From Archangium sp. (GTDB taxonomy: Bacteria; Myxococcota; Myxococcia; Myxococcales; Myxococcaceae): 64,000 bases of DNA. The stretch lies in assembly GCA_030681645.1 (NCBI GenBank), contig JAUXRX010000017.1, positions 248,001-312,000 of the forward strand. Reading direction: 5' to 3'. The translations under genes and the position numbers were made by a program. How positions within the stretch are numbered: position 1 is the stretch's first letter; each line of letters opens with the position of its first letter. The notes under the pieces were generated by a model. The model saw only the letters and a list, made by a program, of their open reading frames with translations, was not told where the DNA came from and made no database searches. Below, piece after piece: positions 21,321 to 30,902 of the stretch.

Positions 21321-21359
21321 CCCTCACCCCGGCCCTCTCCCCGCTGCGCAGGGAGAGGG
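21321..21359. repeat. dispersed CCCTCTCCC palindromic repeat
   Basis: CCCTCTCCC at 21333-21341 pairs with GGGAGAGGG at 21351-21359 around a 9-base loop. It is preceded by CCCCTCACCCCGG, an extra half-arm. It sits between the methyltransferase stop and the next gene on the same strand. A relative of the elements at 52214 and 61654. Confidence 0.7.
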
Positions 21360-21370
21360 AGACAGGCCAG

Positions 21371-22267
21371 TCAACGCCGCCCGGAGATGAGGAAGAAGGC
21401 ACCTGCCTGAACCGACTCTTCGGTGCCCGCGCGGATTGCGGCTGCCACGCGCTGCGAGGTCGCCCGCACCACGGCCCAGTTGCGCTCGAACTCTTCGGCG
21501 GAACCGCCACCGGCGAGGAACCAGCGCTGCGTGTCCTCGCGGTCCCAGTACCAGAAGTCGCGGTCGGCCCAGTCGAGCAGTTGCTGCTTCTGCGCGGCCT
21601 CCGCGGGCGAGGCGTAGGGTGGGAGAAACGGGCTCGCCATGTCCGACTGGTAGACGGCGACTCCGGTGAGGCCGAGGCGCGCGAACATGCCCGGCACCAG
21701 CTCTCCGATCGAGTTGTGGCCTTCGCCGAGGGCCTGCTTGCCGCGCTCGCAGAGCAGCTGCATGCGCACGTGTGCCAGCACCTCTTCGGCCGGCGACGCG
21801 AAGCGCGTCTTCCCCAGCATCAGGGACCCGCTCAGGTTCTGGGGCTCGGCGACGATGAGCAGCCCGCCGCGCTTGAGCACGCGGCGCATGCCGGCCAGCG
21901 CCGCCTCGGGATCGCGGAGGTGGATGAGCACCGTCTGGCAGGTCACCACGTCGAAGCTCTCGTCTTCGAAGGGCAGGGCGGCCGCGTCGCCTTGTTGGTA
22001 CTGCGCCGGGAGCCCCTGAAGAGCCGCGATGCGGGCGGCCTCCTCGACCCACTTCGGCTCGCGGTCGATGCCCACCAGGGTGGCGCGCGCCGACACGAGC
22101 GAGAGCATGAGGCGCCCCCAGTGGCCGACGCCGCACCCGACGTCGAGGATGCGAGGGGCCTCCGGCAGCCCCCAGCGCCTCGCCATCAATTCCAGGAAGT
22201 CGTGGTTCCACCAGAAGTCGCGTTGTTCGCCGAAGTACTCGGCGGAGTGGGGGGTGTCGGCAGCCAT
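21371..22267 (-). CDS. class I SAM-dependent methyltransferase
   Basis: A 298-residue enzyme. Motif I RILDVGCGVGHWG binds S-adenosylmethionine, an acidic GIDRE ends strand 2, and motifs QGDAAALPF and FDVVTCQTVLIHL follow, as in methyltransf_11/25 families. The C-terminal third is unusual: helix-rich, Trp-rich and probably substrate-specific (WADRDFWYWDRED). The start at 22267 (MAADTPHSAEYFGEQRDFWW) is preferred, because the longer reading begins within the operator-like repeat. Divergent from the DUF4388 gene. Substrate unknown. Confidence 0.85.
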   Translation of the reverse strand: MAADTPHSAEYFGEQRDFWWNHDFLELMARRWGLPEAPRILDVGCGVGHWGRLMLSLVSARATLVGIDREPKWVEEAARIAALQGLPAQYQQGDAAALPFEDESFDVVTCQTVLIHLRDPEAALAGMRRVLKRGGLLIVAEPQNLSGSLMLGKTRFASPAEEVLAHVRMQLLCERGKQALGEGHNSIGELVPGMFARLGLTGVAVYQSDMASPFLPPYASPAEAAQKQQLLDWADRDFWYWDREDTQRWFLAGGGSAEEFERNWAVVRATSQRVAAAIRAGTEESVQAGAFFLISGRR

Positions 22268-22271
22268 GGGC

Positions 22272-22310
22272 GGACTCTGACTCAGAATCGTGCCGACTCT
22301 GACTCGGAGT
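22272..22310. promoter_or_regulatory. tandem palindromic operator-like repeat between divergent genes
   Basis: GACTCTGACTC occurs at 22273-22283 and again at 22295-22305, exactly 22 bases (two helical turns) apart. Each copy contains the palindrome TCTGA-C-TCAGA: perfect in the first copy, one mismatch in the second. It lies in the 62-base gap between the methyltransferase and DUF4388 starts, so a dimeric regulator could bind both copies on one DNA face and control both genes (inference). Confidence 0.5.
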
Positions 22311-22329
22311 GGGTAACGTCGGGCCACGC

Positions 22330-23379
22330 ATGGCCTTCCACGGTGATCTCTCGAGCTACCCGCTGCCGGATCTCCTCCAGTGGCTCGACGCCTCGAAGAA
22401 GAGCGGCGCCCTGTCGCTCTCGTGGGAAGCGGATCAGCGCAAGGTCTTTCTCCTCGGCGGGCAGATCATCGCGGCCTCCGCGCCGGGCCTGTGGGAGCGG
22501 CTCTCGCGGGTGGTGGAGCAGACCGGTGAAGCGAGGGGCGACGTGGTGCTGGCGGCGTTGAAGCGGGCCGAGTCGCTCGGCGCGGAGGTCGACGGGGCGA
22601 TCAGGCAGATCGCCGAGGAAGAGCTCGTCGGCAGCCTGGTGGACCTCACCCCGGCGCAGGGCCACTTTCACTGGTCGGAAGACTCGGATCGCGGCGAGGA
22701 CGAGTGGGTCTCGCTCGAGCTGCCGCTGCGGCACGTGCTGTTCGAGACGCTGCGCCGGATGGACGAGGTGATGGACGTCGAGCGCGCGTTGCCCCACGAG
22801 CAGCTGGTGCTGCGCGGCTCGCCGGGCGCGAAGCCGTCGCACGCGCTGCATCGGGCGATCCTGGGGGTGGTGAACGCGTCGGACGACGTGACGATCAGCC
22901 GCATTCGCCTGTCCCTGGGCCTGGCGCGCTCGGTGGTGACGCGCGCGGTGTTCGACATGCTGCGCACGGGGCGGGCGGTGGTGATCGGCGCGGCGCCGAT
23001 CGAGGCCGATCCGATCGCCGACATGCTGGAAAAGGGCGCGATCCTGGTGCGCGAGCGGCAGTTCGACGCGGCGGCGCTGATCTTCGCGTCGCTGCTGCAG
23101 AGCGACCCCGGAGATCGCCGGGTGCGTGAGTTCGCCCGCATGGTCGAACGCGAGCACGTGGCGGCGATGTACCGCGAGCTGCCCCCGCTGGCGCGCTTCG
23201 AGGTCACCGACAATCAGACGATCCAGAGCTCGCTGCGCCCCGAAGAGCGCAGCGTGGTGCGGTGGTTTCAGGCGGGGTGGGATCTCTCGGCGGTGGTGCT
23301 GGCCAGCACGCAGCGGGAACTCGAGACGCTCAAGTCGGTGATGCGCCTGATCCGCATGGGTGCGCTGATCCGCAGCTGA
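22330..23379 (+). CDS. DUF4388 (PATAN-type) domain protein
   Basis: A 349-residue cytoplasmic protein. Its first 100 residues (FHGDLSSYPLPDLLQWLDAS, GALSLSW, KVFLLGGQIIAA) match the DUF4388/PATAN fold, common in myxobacterial signalling proteins and often joined to receiver or kinase domains. A winged-helix-like middle follows (TISRIRLSLGLARSVVTRAVFDMLR). A helical C-terminus contains a TPR-like pair (GAILVRERQFDAAALIFASLL). It converges on an MglA-like GTPase gene. Role in signalling is inferred from family context. Confidence 0.8.
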   Translation: MAFHGDLSSYPLPDLLQWLDASKKSGALSLSWEADQRKVFLLGGQIIAASAPGLWERLSRVVEQTGEARGDVVLAALKRAESLGAEVDGAIRQIAEEELVGSLVDLTPAQGHFHWSEDSDRGEDEWVSLELPLRHVLFETLRRMDEVMDVERALPHEQLVLRGSPGAKPSHALHRAILGVVNASDDVTISRIRLSLGLARSVVTRAVFDMLRTGRAVVIGAAPIEADPIADMLEKGAILVRERQFDAAALIFASLLQSDPGDRRVREFARMVEREHVAAMYRELPPLARFEVTDNQTIQSSLRPEERSVVRWFQAGWDLSAVVLASTQRELETLKSVMRLIRMGALIRS

Positions 23380-23492
23380 CGGCCCTCGGCTTCGCGCGCC
23401 CAGGCGCGCAGGAAGACGCCCCTCGACTCCCGCTCGGGGTGAACGGTGATGAGCTCGATCGCTGTTTCGATCAGCCCACCGGAGAGGGCCCC

Positions 23493-24545
23493 TTACTGCT
23501 CCGGACTGGGCAGCCCGGCCTGGGTCAGCCGCACGAACAGCTGCGCGAGCACGAACAACGCAAACGACGCGTCATCGATGTTCGACGCCCCGCGCTGCGA
23601 GCGCGTGTACGCATCGAGCACGTCGCGGCCATTGAGCCCGAGCAGGAACGACTGGTGCGCGATGGACGACTCGCCGGCGAAAGCCAGCCCCCGCTGCAGC
23701 GTCTCGAGGCAGGTGCGCACGCACCCCTCGAAGTCGCCCTGCGCGAAGTACATCTCGGCCACCCGCGCGGGATCGATCAAGGCCGCGGGCGCCAGCGCCG
23801 CCACCGGCCCCAACGCCGGCTTTCCGTGCGGCGGCGCGGCGGGCTCGGGCGCGGGCGCCTGCACCAGGTGCTCCTGGACCTGCGACTCGAGCGAGGCCCC
23901 CGAGTCCTTCGACAACGACGGCGTCGGCGCCGACGGCCGCGGCTTGCTCGGCGGCACGATCTTCCGGGCCCGCAGGTCCTTGATCACCAGGCGAATCATC
24001 GCCTTCATCGCGTCGAGCACGCCGTCGCCGCTCATGGCGATCGTCTCGAAGTCGGGCACGTTCCGCTTGTTGAGCAGCGCGCGCATCTGGGCCACCGGCA
24101 CCGCGTTGCCCAGGTCGCGCTTGTTGAACTGGATCACCAGCGGGAACGAGTCGAGCGCGATGCCCTGCTCGGCGAGGTTCTCCTCGAGGTTGGCCATCGA
24201 CTCGCGGTTCGCGTCCTGCGCGCCCGGGTTCGAGTCGGCCACGAAGACCACGCCGTCCGAGCCCTGCAGCACCAGCTTGCGGGTCGCGTTGTAGAAGACC
24301 TGCCCGGGCACCGTGTAGAGCGCCAGCCGCAGGGCATAGTCACCCACGCGCTCGACCCGCACGGGGAGGAAGTCGAAGAAGAGCGTGCGGTCGGCCTCGG
24401 TGGGCAGCGTCATCAGCTCGCCGCGCAGCGAAGGCTTCACCGTCTCGTAGATGCGCTTGAGGGTGGTGGTCTTTCCCGAGAGACCGGGACCGTAGAAGAC
24501 GATCTTGGCGGCGATCTCCCTCGCCATCACGTTTACCGTACTCAT
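23493..24545 (-). CDS. MglA-like small GTPase with C-terminal extension
   Basis: A 350-residue protein. The N-terminal 190 residues form a Ras-like domain of the bacterial MglA/gliding type: P-loop GPGLSGKTT (19-27), switch region LYTVPGQ with the MglA-style TVPGQ in place of DTAGQ, and the G4 motif NKRD. MglA itself is about 195 residues. Here a Pro/Ala-rich linker (about 195-245) leads to an extra helical domain (RVAEMYFAQGDFEGCVRTC and on). MglA sets cell polarity; this paralogue could recruit other complexes (inference). Its ATG overlaps the oxidoreductase stop by 4 bases (ATGA), placing it in the purN operon. Confidence 0.85.
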   Translation of the reverse strand: MSTVNVMAREIAAKIVFYGPGLSGKTTTLKRIYETVKPSLRGELMTLPTEADRTLFFDFLPVRVERVGDYALRLALYTVPGQVFYNATRKLVLQGSDGVVFVADSNPGAQDANRESMANLEENLAEQGIALDSFPLVIQFNKRDLGNAVPVAQMRALLNKRNVPDFETIAMSGDGVLDAMKAMIRLVIKDLRARKIVPPSKPRPSAPTPSLSKDSGASLESQVQEHLVQAPAPEPAAPPHGKPALGPVAALAPAALIDPARVAEMYFAQGDFEGCVRTCLETLQRGLAFAGESSIAHQSFLLGLNGRDVLDAYTRSQRGASNIDDASFALFVLAQLFVRLTQAGLPSPEQ

Positions 24546-25999
24546 GCGGGCTTCCTCGTCTTGAGCGGGTCGTTCTTCTTGAGACTGCTCTCAACCATCT
24601 TCACGGCGCGCTGCGCGGCGAGCACCTCACCCTCGAAGCCCAGGCCCGGCAACACCTGCCGGCCCGCCAGCAACACGTGCTTCCAGGGCGAGCTCGTCGT
24701 CAGCCCCGCCGCGCCCAACCACGCGCGGGGCGGGAGCTGGAAGAGCGGGGCCACCTCGGCCCGGCCCGCCACCACGTGCACCGCGTCGATCCACGGCGTC
24801 GACTCGAGCGTGAGGTGCGGCCTGGTGAACGGCATCACCCGCGCCAACGCCGCGTGGACCTGGGAGATCAGCGCCCGAATCGCGGGCTCGCCGCCGCTGC
24901 GCAGCGCGAGGGGCGCGATCACCTGCACGGTCATCACCCTGTCGTCGGGCTTCGTGGCGGGCCCGACCTGCAGCAGCAGCGCGCCGCCCTCCAGCCCCGG
25001 TGCGTCGACCAGCGCCAGCGCGCCGAGGCCCCGGGGCAGGGCGCGCTCGGGCAGCACCAGGTTGAGCGTGAGCAGCGCCTTCTGCGCCGCGACGGTGGGC
25101 AGCACCTTCGCCGCCGCCTTGCGCAGCTTCTCGGGCACGAGCCGGGTGAGCACGTCGAGGTCGGTGGCCGCCACCACGAAGCCCGCGCGGTAGATCGTGT
25201 CGTTCTTGGTCAGCCGCACGCCGGTGGTGCCGCCCTCGAGCACCAGCCGCTCGACGGCTTCGTCACTGGCCAGCACGTCGGCGCCCAGCTCGCGCGCGCG
25301 ATCGGCGATCACCTGCCACAGCCCCTCGCGCCCCCCCTGGAAGATCGCCGGCCCCGCGAGCGCGCGGCCCAGGGTGCGGGCGCGGCTGAGCGTGCCCGGG
25401 TTCTCGACCGAGCCGATGAAGGTCGCCAGCTTGCGCACCAGCGCGTCGGAAGGCAGCGGCGTGTCGAGCCCCAGCCCGGGGAACCGCGCGAGCTGCCGCT
25501 TGAACTTCCAGCGGCCGAAGAGGCCTTCTGGGGGGAGATCGGGGTGGGCCTGGAAGAAGCTGTCGCTCGCGTCGCCGGCCGCCTGCGCCTTGCGCATCAG
25601 CTCGTCGAAGCCCTCGGCGTCGGCGCCGAACACGCGCGCCAGCTCGGGACCCCGCCGCTTCTCGTCGTGGCTGAGCTCGAACCAGCGGTCCTGCTCGAGC
25701 AGCTGCAGAGGCACCGCGTGCAGGGCCCGGGCGACCGCCGTGGTGAGGCCCAGCTCGTGCAACGTCTCGTCGAAGGCCGCGACCGCCTTGAGCGGCGGGA
25801 GGAAGAACGGCGCGAAGGGCAGCTTCGCGTCGCCATGCGTGTACGGCTCGGAGAGCCCGTCGTGAGGCACGTGGAGCACCTGCAGGCCCCGCCGCGCGAA
25901 CAACGCGGTGGCGAGGACGCCGCCGAGCTGACCACCCACCACGATCACGTCGTAGACGTGCCGGCCGGGGGCCGTGCCTTTTCGCACCAGGGCTGACAT
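24542..25999 (-). CDS. FAD-dependent oxidoreductase, phytoene-desaturase-like
   Basis: A 485-residue flavoprotein. YDVIVVGGQLGGVLATALFA at about residues 16-35 is the dinucleotide-binding beta-alpha-beta unit, with GGQLGG in place of the usual GxGxxG. Later FVVAATDLDVLTRL and the C-terminal VLLAGRQVLPGLGFEGEVLAA match the second FAD motif of the amine-oxidase/phytoene-desaturase group. Substrate unknown; no carotenoid genes are nearby. It overlaps purN by one base upstream and the GTPase by four downstream, so the three are likely one transcript. Confidence 0.8.
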   Translation of the reverse strand: MSALVRKGTAPGRHVYDVIVVGGQLGGVLATALFARRGLQVLHVPHDGLSEPYTHGDAKLPFAPFFLPPLKAVAAFDETLHELGLTTAVARALHAVPLQLLEQDRWFELSHDEKRRGPELARVFGADAEGFDELMRKAQAAGDASDSFFQAHPDLPPEGLFGRWKFKRQLARFPGLGLDTPLPSDALVRKLATFIGSVENPGTLSRARTLGRALAGPAIFQGGREGLWQVIADRARELGADVLASDEAVERLVLEGGTTGVRLTKNDTIYRAGFVVAATDLDVLTRLVPEKLRKAAAKVLPTVAAQKALLTLNLVLPERALPRGLGALALVDAPGLEGGALLLQVGPATKPDDRVMTVQVIAPLALRSGGEPAIRALISQVHAALARVMPFTRPHLTLESTPWIDAVHVVAGRAEVAPLFQLPPRAWLGAAGLTTSSPWKHVLLAGRQVLPGLGFEGEVLAAQRAVKMVESSLKKNDPLKTRKPA

Positions 26000-26610
26000 C
26001 AGAGCGGCTCCTCGAGGCGGACCTTGCGGCCCTCGAGCGTCACCGCGCCCCGGGCCAGCGCGCGCACCACCGCGGGGTAGAGCCGGTGCTCCTCTTTCTG
26101 AATACGCGCGGCCAGGCTCGCCTCGTCATCGGCCGGGAGCACCGGCACGGCGGCCTGCGCGATGATCGGGCCCGTGTCGGTGCCTTCGTCCACGAAGTGG
26201 ACGGTACACCCGGCGACGCGCACTCCCGACTCGAGGGCCTGCCGCACGCCGTGCAGGCCGGGGAAGGCCGGCAGCAGGGCGGGGTGGATGTTGATCACCT
26301 TGCCGGGAAAGCGCCGGAGGAAGGCGGGGCTCACCAGGCGCATGTAGCCGGCGAGACAGACCAGCTCGATGCGCCGGTCGATGAGCGCCTGGGCCACGGC
26401 CTCGTCGTACTGTTCACGCGAGGGCATCGAGCGGTGATCGAGCAGCACCGCCTCGACGCCAGCCTCGGCCGCGCGCTGCAGCACCTTCGCGCCGGGCACG
26501 TTGCAGATCAGCACCTCGACCCGCGCGGCGGACGCGGGCTGGTTGAGCGCGCCGACCAGCGCAGAGAAGTTCGAGCCGCTGCCCGACGCCAACACGCCCA
26601 CGCGCATCAT
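25999..26610 (-). CDS. purN: phosphoribosylglycinamide formyltransferase (GAR transformylase)
   Basis: Third step of de novo purine synthesis: transfers formyl from 10-formyltetrahydrofolate to GAR. At 203 residues it matches the family length. VGVLASGSGSNFSAL begins the nucleotide-binding fold, INIHPALLPAFPGLHG carries the catalytic Asn and His, and VDEGTDTGPII carries the catalytic Asp. purM lies immediately upstream on the same strand (55-base gap) and the oxidoreductase overlaps downstream. Confidence 0.96.
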   Translation of the reverse strand: MMRVGVLASGSGSNFSALVGALNQPASAARVEVLICNVPGAKVLQRAAEAGVEAVLLDHRSMPSREQYDEAVAQALIDRRIELVCLAGYMRLVSPAFLRRFPGKVINIHPALLPAFPGLHGVRQALESGVRVAGCTVHFVDEGTDTGPIIAQAAVPVLPADDEASLAARIQKEEHRLYPAVVRALARGAVTLEGRKVRLEEPL

Positions 26611-26665
26611 CCCCGAGGGCCCTCGCTGAGCAGCTGGGCTGGGCCCGGTCCGTTCATCCCGATGC

Positions 26666-27700
26666 TCATGGCTCGACGACGGCCTCGGCCTCGGCGCCCG
26701 GCTTGCCCGCTTCGATCACCCCGACGTCCCACGCCTTCAACCCGCGCGCGGCGAGCAGCTCGAGCGCCGGCTTCACCTGGTCGGGCGAGACCACCACCGT
26801 CATGCCCAGGCCCATGTTGAAGGTGTTGAACATCTCGCTGCGCTCGACCTCGCCGAGCCGCTGGAGCACGTCGAAGATCTGCGGGCGCTGCCAGCTCGAT
26901 TCCCTGAGCACGGCCCGGGTGCCGTCAGGCAGGCAGCGCGGCACGTTCCCCGGCAGGCCGCTCCCCGTGATGTGCGCGAGCCCCTTCACCGGCACCGCCG
27001 CGTGCAGGGCGAGCACGTCCTTCACGTAGATGCGCGTCGGCTCGAGCAGCGCCTGCCCCAGGGCGAGGCCATCGACGGAGTCGGTGAGCGAGAGCCGCGC
27101 GTCTTCGAGGATGCGGCGCGCCAGCGAGTAGCCGTTGGAATGGAGCCCCGACGAGGCGATGCCCAGCACCCGATCTCCGGGCACGATCTTCTTGCCGTCG
27201 ATGATCTGCGCCTTCTCCACGATGCCCACGCAGAAGCCGGCCAGCTCGTACTCGCCGGGCACGTAGAAGCCCGGCAGCTCGGCCGTCTCGCCGCCCAGCA
27301 GCGTGCAGCCCGCCAGCTCGCAGCCCTTCGCCACGCCGGCGATCACCTTCTCGGCGCGCTCGACGTCGAGCCGGGCGGTGGCGAAGTAGTCGAGGAAGAA
27401 GAGCGGCTCGGCGCCGCTGGTGAGCACGTCGTTGACGCTCATCGCCACCAGGTCGATGCCGACCGTCTCGTGGCGGTCCATCGCGAAGGCCAGCTTGAGC
27501 TTGGTGCCCACCCCGTCCGTCCCGCTGACCAGGATGGGTTCCTTGTACTTGCCGGGGGGAATGGCGAAGAGCCCGCCGAACCCGCCCACGCCCGAGAGGA
27601 CCTCGCTGCGGCGCGTCTTCGCGGCGTGGGGCTTGATGCGCTCGACGAGCGCGTCGCCTGCTTCGATGTCTACGCCAGCCTGCTTGTACGTGGTTCCCAC
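26666..27700 (-). CDS. purM: phosphoribosylformylglycinamidine cyclo-ligase (AIR synthetase)
   Basis: Fifth step of purine synthesis: ATP-dependent ring closure of FGAM to AIR. The start [19 protein letters not shown], then [26 protein letters not shown] and [13 protein letters not shown] are diagnostic PurM motifs. GTG at 27700 gives 344 residues, the usual length. The longer reading to 27796 would overlap the divergent cyclase gene and adds low-complexity Arg residues. First gene of the purM-purN-oxidoreductase-GTPase run. Confidence 0.95.
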   Translation of the reverse strand: MGTTYKQAGVDIEAGDALVERIKPHAAKTRRSEVLSGVGGFGGLFAIPPGKYKEPILVSGTDGVGTKLKLAFAMDRHETVGIDLVAMSVNDVLTSGAEPLFFLDYFATARLDVERAEKVIAGVAKGCELAGCTLLGGETAELPGFYVPGEYELAGFCVGIVEKAQIIDGKKIVPGDRVLGIASSGLHSNGYSLARRILEDARLSLTDSVDGLALGQALLEPTRIYVKDVLALHAAVPVKGLAHITGSGLPGNVPRCLPDGTRAVLRESSWQRPQIFDVLQRLGEVERSEMFNTFNMGLGMTVVVSPDQVKPALELLAARGLKAWDVGVIEAGKPGAEAEAVVEP

Positions 27701-27786
27701 GGGCGCGGCTTGTACCCCTTCGTCCCTGCCTTCACCACGATTGCGGGCGGGCCTTCGCGCCGTGGAGGGTAGTCTCAGGGCCGCGA

Positions 27787-30105
27787 ATGCGACCATTCCT
27801 CTCGAAGCGCCGCTACGAGGTGCTGGCGGTCCTGGCCTTCGCCGTCTTCGGCGTGGTCCACGGCCAGACGTCGGAGCCGCTGATGGGCCTGACCGCCGAG
27901 AAGGGCGGGGCGCTCCACCGCCTGGTGCAGAACCTCGACGGCCGCGTCACCACCCTCATCTTCCGCCTCCGCGGGCCGCGCCCTGCCCACCCCGACGTGG
28001 TGGTGATGGAGATCGACGAGCGCGGCGCCCAGCGCTACGGCCTGTGGCCCTGGCCGCGGGAGGTGGTGGCGAAGGCCCTCGAACGGCTGCTCGACGCCGA
28101 CGCGAAGGTGATCGGCCTCGACATCGCCTTCAGCGACCCGAGCCAGGTCAACACCCGGGAAGCGGCCTGGCTCGAGACGCTCCGGGGCGTCGAGGCGCTG
28201 CCGCCGGCCCTGGCGCCCCTCAAGGCCGAGCTCGAGGATCGCGTGCGCACCTCGCCCGATGAGGTCCTCGAGGCGGCCTTCAAGAGGGGCGGCCCCCGCA
28301 TCGTCCAGGGGGTGGTGCCCTTCGCCGCAGGCCAGGCCTCTTCGTTCACCGACGAGCAACGCAAGATCTGGAAGGCCGAGCTGGCGGGCTCGGTCATCAG
28401 CAGGGTGCCGGGCTCGGTGAAGGGCTTCTTCAAGGAACTCCCCAACCTCGACGTGTACCCGAACATCGGCGCGCAGGCGCCGATCCCACGCTTCGCGGCG
28501 GCGGGCTCGAGGCTCGGTCACTTCTCCACCGTCCCCGACATCGACAGCACCATCCGCCGCTCGCCCCTGCTGACTCACCTGGAAGAGCCGCCCGGCCTGC
28601 TGCCCTCGTTGGCGCTCCAGGTCGTGGCCGCCCAGCTCGACGCCCAGATCGTCCCGGAGGTCCCGTACAAGCGGCTCGAGGGCATCCGCCTGGTGCGCGC
28701 GGGCGGCGACGTGCTCATTCCGGTCGAGGGCGAGTCGCCCATGACGCTCATCAACTACCCGGGCGATGAGAAGGCTTTTCAGCGGGTCAGCGTGGTCGAC
28801 GTCATCGACGGCAAGTTCGACAAGGCCCTGGTGGCGGGAAAGGCCGTGCTCGTGGGGGTCACCATCATCGGCAGCAGCGGAGATCAGCGCGTGACCCCCT
28901 TCTCGGAGTTCACCGCCGGCGTCTACACCCACGCCTCGCTCGTCTCGAACACGCTGCGGGGCGACTTCCTGAGCCGCCCCGAGTGGCTCAACTGGCTGGA
29001 ATGGTTCCTCATGCTGGTGCTGGGCCTGGCCGTGGCGGTGATCACCCCGCGGGTGCGCAACTTCGCGGGGAAGATGGTGCTGATCGTCGCGGTGATCGCC
29101 GGCTTCTCCGTGTTCACCTTCGTGCTCTTCGTCAACGGCCTCAAGCTCAACTGGGTGGTGCCCGCGCTGCACCTCACCGTGACCGCCTTCGGCACCATCT
29201 TCCTGGGCTACCTCTCGGTCGATCGCGAGAAGCTGAAGATGCGCAGCACCTTCAGCCGCTACCTCGGCGAAGACGTGATGGACGTGGCGCTGGAGCACCC
29301 CGATCGCCTCAACCGCGGCGAGAAGCGCGAGATGACGGTGCTCTTCTCGGACATCCGCGGCTTCACTTCGTTGTCCGAGCACATGTCGCCCGAGAAGCTG
29401 GCCGACTTCATCAACCAGTACCTCTCGCCGATGACGCAGATCGTCTTCGACGAGAAGGGCACCCTCGACAAGTACATCGGCGACGCGGTGATGGCCTTCT
29501 GGAACGCGCCCCTCGACCAGGCCGATCACGCCCTGCGCGCCTGCCGCGCCGCCGTGCACATGCTCGAGCGCCTGGAAGAGCTCAAGGCCGAGTGGCGCAA
29601 GGCCGGCCTGCCAGAGCTCGAGATCGGCATCGGCATCAACACCGGCCAGATGGTGGTGGGGAACATGGGGTCTGACGTGCGCGTCGACTACACCGTGCTG
29701 GGTGACTCGGTGAACCTGGGCAGCCGCCTCGAGGGTACGAACAAGGAATACGAGACCCGCATCATCATCAGCGAGTGGACGCGGGGCGCCGTGAAGGAAG
29801 GCATCATCACCCGCCGCCTGGGCGCGGTGCGGGTGAAGGGGAAGAAGATGCCGGTGGGCATCTTCGAGCTTCGCGGCCTGGGCACCCCCAACGAGGTCGA
29901 GGGCAGGGCCATCGCCGCCTTCGAGGCCGGGCTGACCGCCATGACCGAGCGCCGCTTCGACGACGCGACCCGCGCCTTCACCGAGGTGCTGGCGATCTGG
30001 CCCGGCGACGCCCCCGCCCGGAACTACCTCGAAGAGCTCGAGACCTTCAAAGAGAGCCCGCCCCCCGCCGACTGGGACGGCGTGGTGTCATTGAAGACCA
30101 AGTGA
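27787..30105 (+). CDS. CHASE2-domain class III adenylate/guanylate cyclase
   Basis: A 772-residue membrane protein. A hydrophobic segment near residues 11-28 is followed by a periplasmic CHASE2 sensor (about 35-390; [30 protein letters not shown]). About three membrane helices (about 400-470) lead to a class III nucleotidyl cyclase domain (about 505-700). Metal-binding Asp residues are in LFSDIRGFT and [23 protein letters not shown] and [15 protein letters not shown] follow. The C-terminus has a TPR-like motif ([20 protein letters not shown]). Likely converts ATP to cAMP in response to an external signal; GTP specificity cannot be excluded. A CRP-type receptor and a cyclic-nucleotide phosphodiesterase follow on the same strand. 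Confidence 0.93.
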   Translation: MRPFLSKRRYEVLAVLAFAVFGVVHGQTSEPLMGLTAEKGGALHRLVQNLDGRVTTLIFRLRGPRPAHPDVVVMEIDERGAQRYGLWPWPREVVAKALERLLDADAKVIGLDIAFSDPSQVNTREAAWLETLRGVEALPPALAPLKAELEDRVRTSPDEVLEAAFKRGGPRIVQGVVPFAAGQASSFTDEQRKIWKAELAGSVISRVPGSVKGFFKELPNLDVYPNIGAQAPIPRFAAAGSRLGHFSTVPDIDSTIRRSPLLTHLEEPPGLLPSLALQVVAAQLDAQIVPEVPYKRLEGIRLVRAGGDVLIPVEGESPMTLINYPGDEKAFQRVSVVDVIDGKFDKALVAGKAVLVGVTIIGSSGDQRVTPFSEFTAGVYTHASLVSNTLRGDFLSRPEWLNWLEWFLMLVLGLAVAVITPRVRNFAGKMVLIVAVIAGFSVFTFVLFVNGLKLNWVVPALHLTVTAFGTIFLGYLSVDREKLKMRSTFSRYLGEDVMDVALEHPDRLNRGEKREMTVLFSDIRGFTSLSEHMSPEKLADFINQYLSPMTQIVFDEKGTLDKYIGDAVMAFWNAPLDQADHALRACRAAVHMLERLEELKAEWRKAGLPELEIGIGINTGQMVVGNMGSDVRVDYTVLGDSVNLGSRLEGTNKEYETRIIISEWTRGAVKEGIITRRLGAVRVKGKKMPVGIFELRGLGTPNEVEGRAIAAFEAGLTAMTERRFDDATRAFTEVLAIWPGDAPARNYLEELETFKESPPPADWDGVVSLKTK

Positions 30106-30130
30106 TCGCTGGATCTTCAAATTGACGCCC

Positions 30131-30145
30131 CACCTGTTGCAGGTG
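30131..30145. promoter_or_regulatory. inverted repeat upstream of the CRP-family gene
   Basis: CACCTG-TTG-CAGGTG, a perfect 6-bp inverted repeat, lies 16 bases upstream of the CRP-family ATG and just after a possible -35 TTGACG (30122-30127). It could be an operator or a small hairpin. It does not match the E. coli CRP box. Confidence 0.35.
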
Positions 30146-30161
30146 AGAGTCAGGGACTTTC

Positions 30162-30812
30162 ATGAGCGCCGAAGAAGCCCTCTTCCAACGTTTCGGCAAA
30201 GACATCCCCAAGGGGACGGTCCTCTTCCGCGAGGGTGACCCCGGCAAGGAGATGTACGTCCTCCAGTCGGGCAAGGTGGCGATCTCGAAGAAGGTGCGCG
30301 ACGTCGAGAAGGTGCTCGCCATTCTGGGGCCCGGCGAGTTCTTCGGCGAGATGGCGATCATCTCGAACAAGCCGCGCAACGCCTCGGCCACGGTCGAAGA
30401 AGAAGCGCGCGTGCTGGTGATCGACCCGCGCACGTTCGAGGCGATGATCCGCGGCAACTCCGAGATCGCCGTGCGCATGATCAAGAAGCTCGCCGAGCGC
30501 CTGTCCGACGCCGACGCGCAGATCGAGAATCTGTTGTTGTCCGATCCCAACAGCCGGATCGTTCACCACATGTTGCAGCTCTGCCAGTCGCGGGGCCGCC
30601 AGGGCGAGGAGGGCATCGAGGTGGACTTTCCGGTCAGAGACCTGCCGCGTGAGCTGGCTGTCGGCGAGCCGGCCATTCGGTTCATGGTGAGCCGGCTCGA
30701 GCGCGCCGGGCTCGTCGAGACCTCCGGTGACAGGCTCACCGTGCGGGACACCGCGCGCCTCTTCGACTTCCTCCGCTACCTGGAGATGAAGTGGAAGTTC
30801 GGGGAACTCTGA
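30162..30812 (+). CDS. CRP/FNR-family cyclic-nucleotide-binding regulator
   Basis: A 216-residue protein. The N-terminal cyclic-nucleotide-binding jelly roll (about 12-115) contains FREGDPGKEMYVLQSGKV and the phosphate-binding cassette FGEMAIISNKPRNASATV, with the Glu and Arg that contact cyclic nucleotide. A dimerisation helix follows (MIKKLAERLSDADAQIENLL). The C-terminal winged helix (about 155-215; LPRELAVGEPAIRFMVSRLE) binds DNA. The retained Arg argues for true cAMP or cGMP binding rather than an FNR-like sensor. AGGGA precedes the ATG by 6 bases. It lies 56 bases after the cyclase gene and is probably its receptor. Confidence 0.9.
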   Translation: MSAEEALFQRFGKDIPKGTVLFREGDPGKEMYVLQSGKVAISKKVRDVEKVLAILGPGEFFGEMAIISNKPRNASATVEEEARVLVIDPRTFEAMIRGNSEIAVRMIKKLAERLSDADAQIENLLLSDPNSRIVHHMLQLCQSRGRQGEEGIEVDFPVRDLPRELAVGEPAIRFMVSRLERAGLVETSGDRLTVRDTARLFDFLRYLEMKWKFGEL

Positions 30813-30902
30813 AGCCATGTACTGGGTCGCTCCACCTCGGCCAGCCGTCCGCTTCGCTCCCGTCTGTCTCGCGCAGCGTGCCGCTGCTACCGGTTCCGCT
30901 CT

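Noticed and set aside
23380..23480. A minus-strand open stretch reading like TAIELITVHPERESRGV
   Set aside because: Protein-like wording but only about 35 codons, no start codon of its own and partly over the DUF4388 gene end; could be a gene remnant, not supportable.
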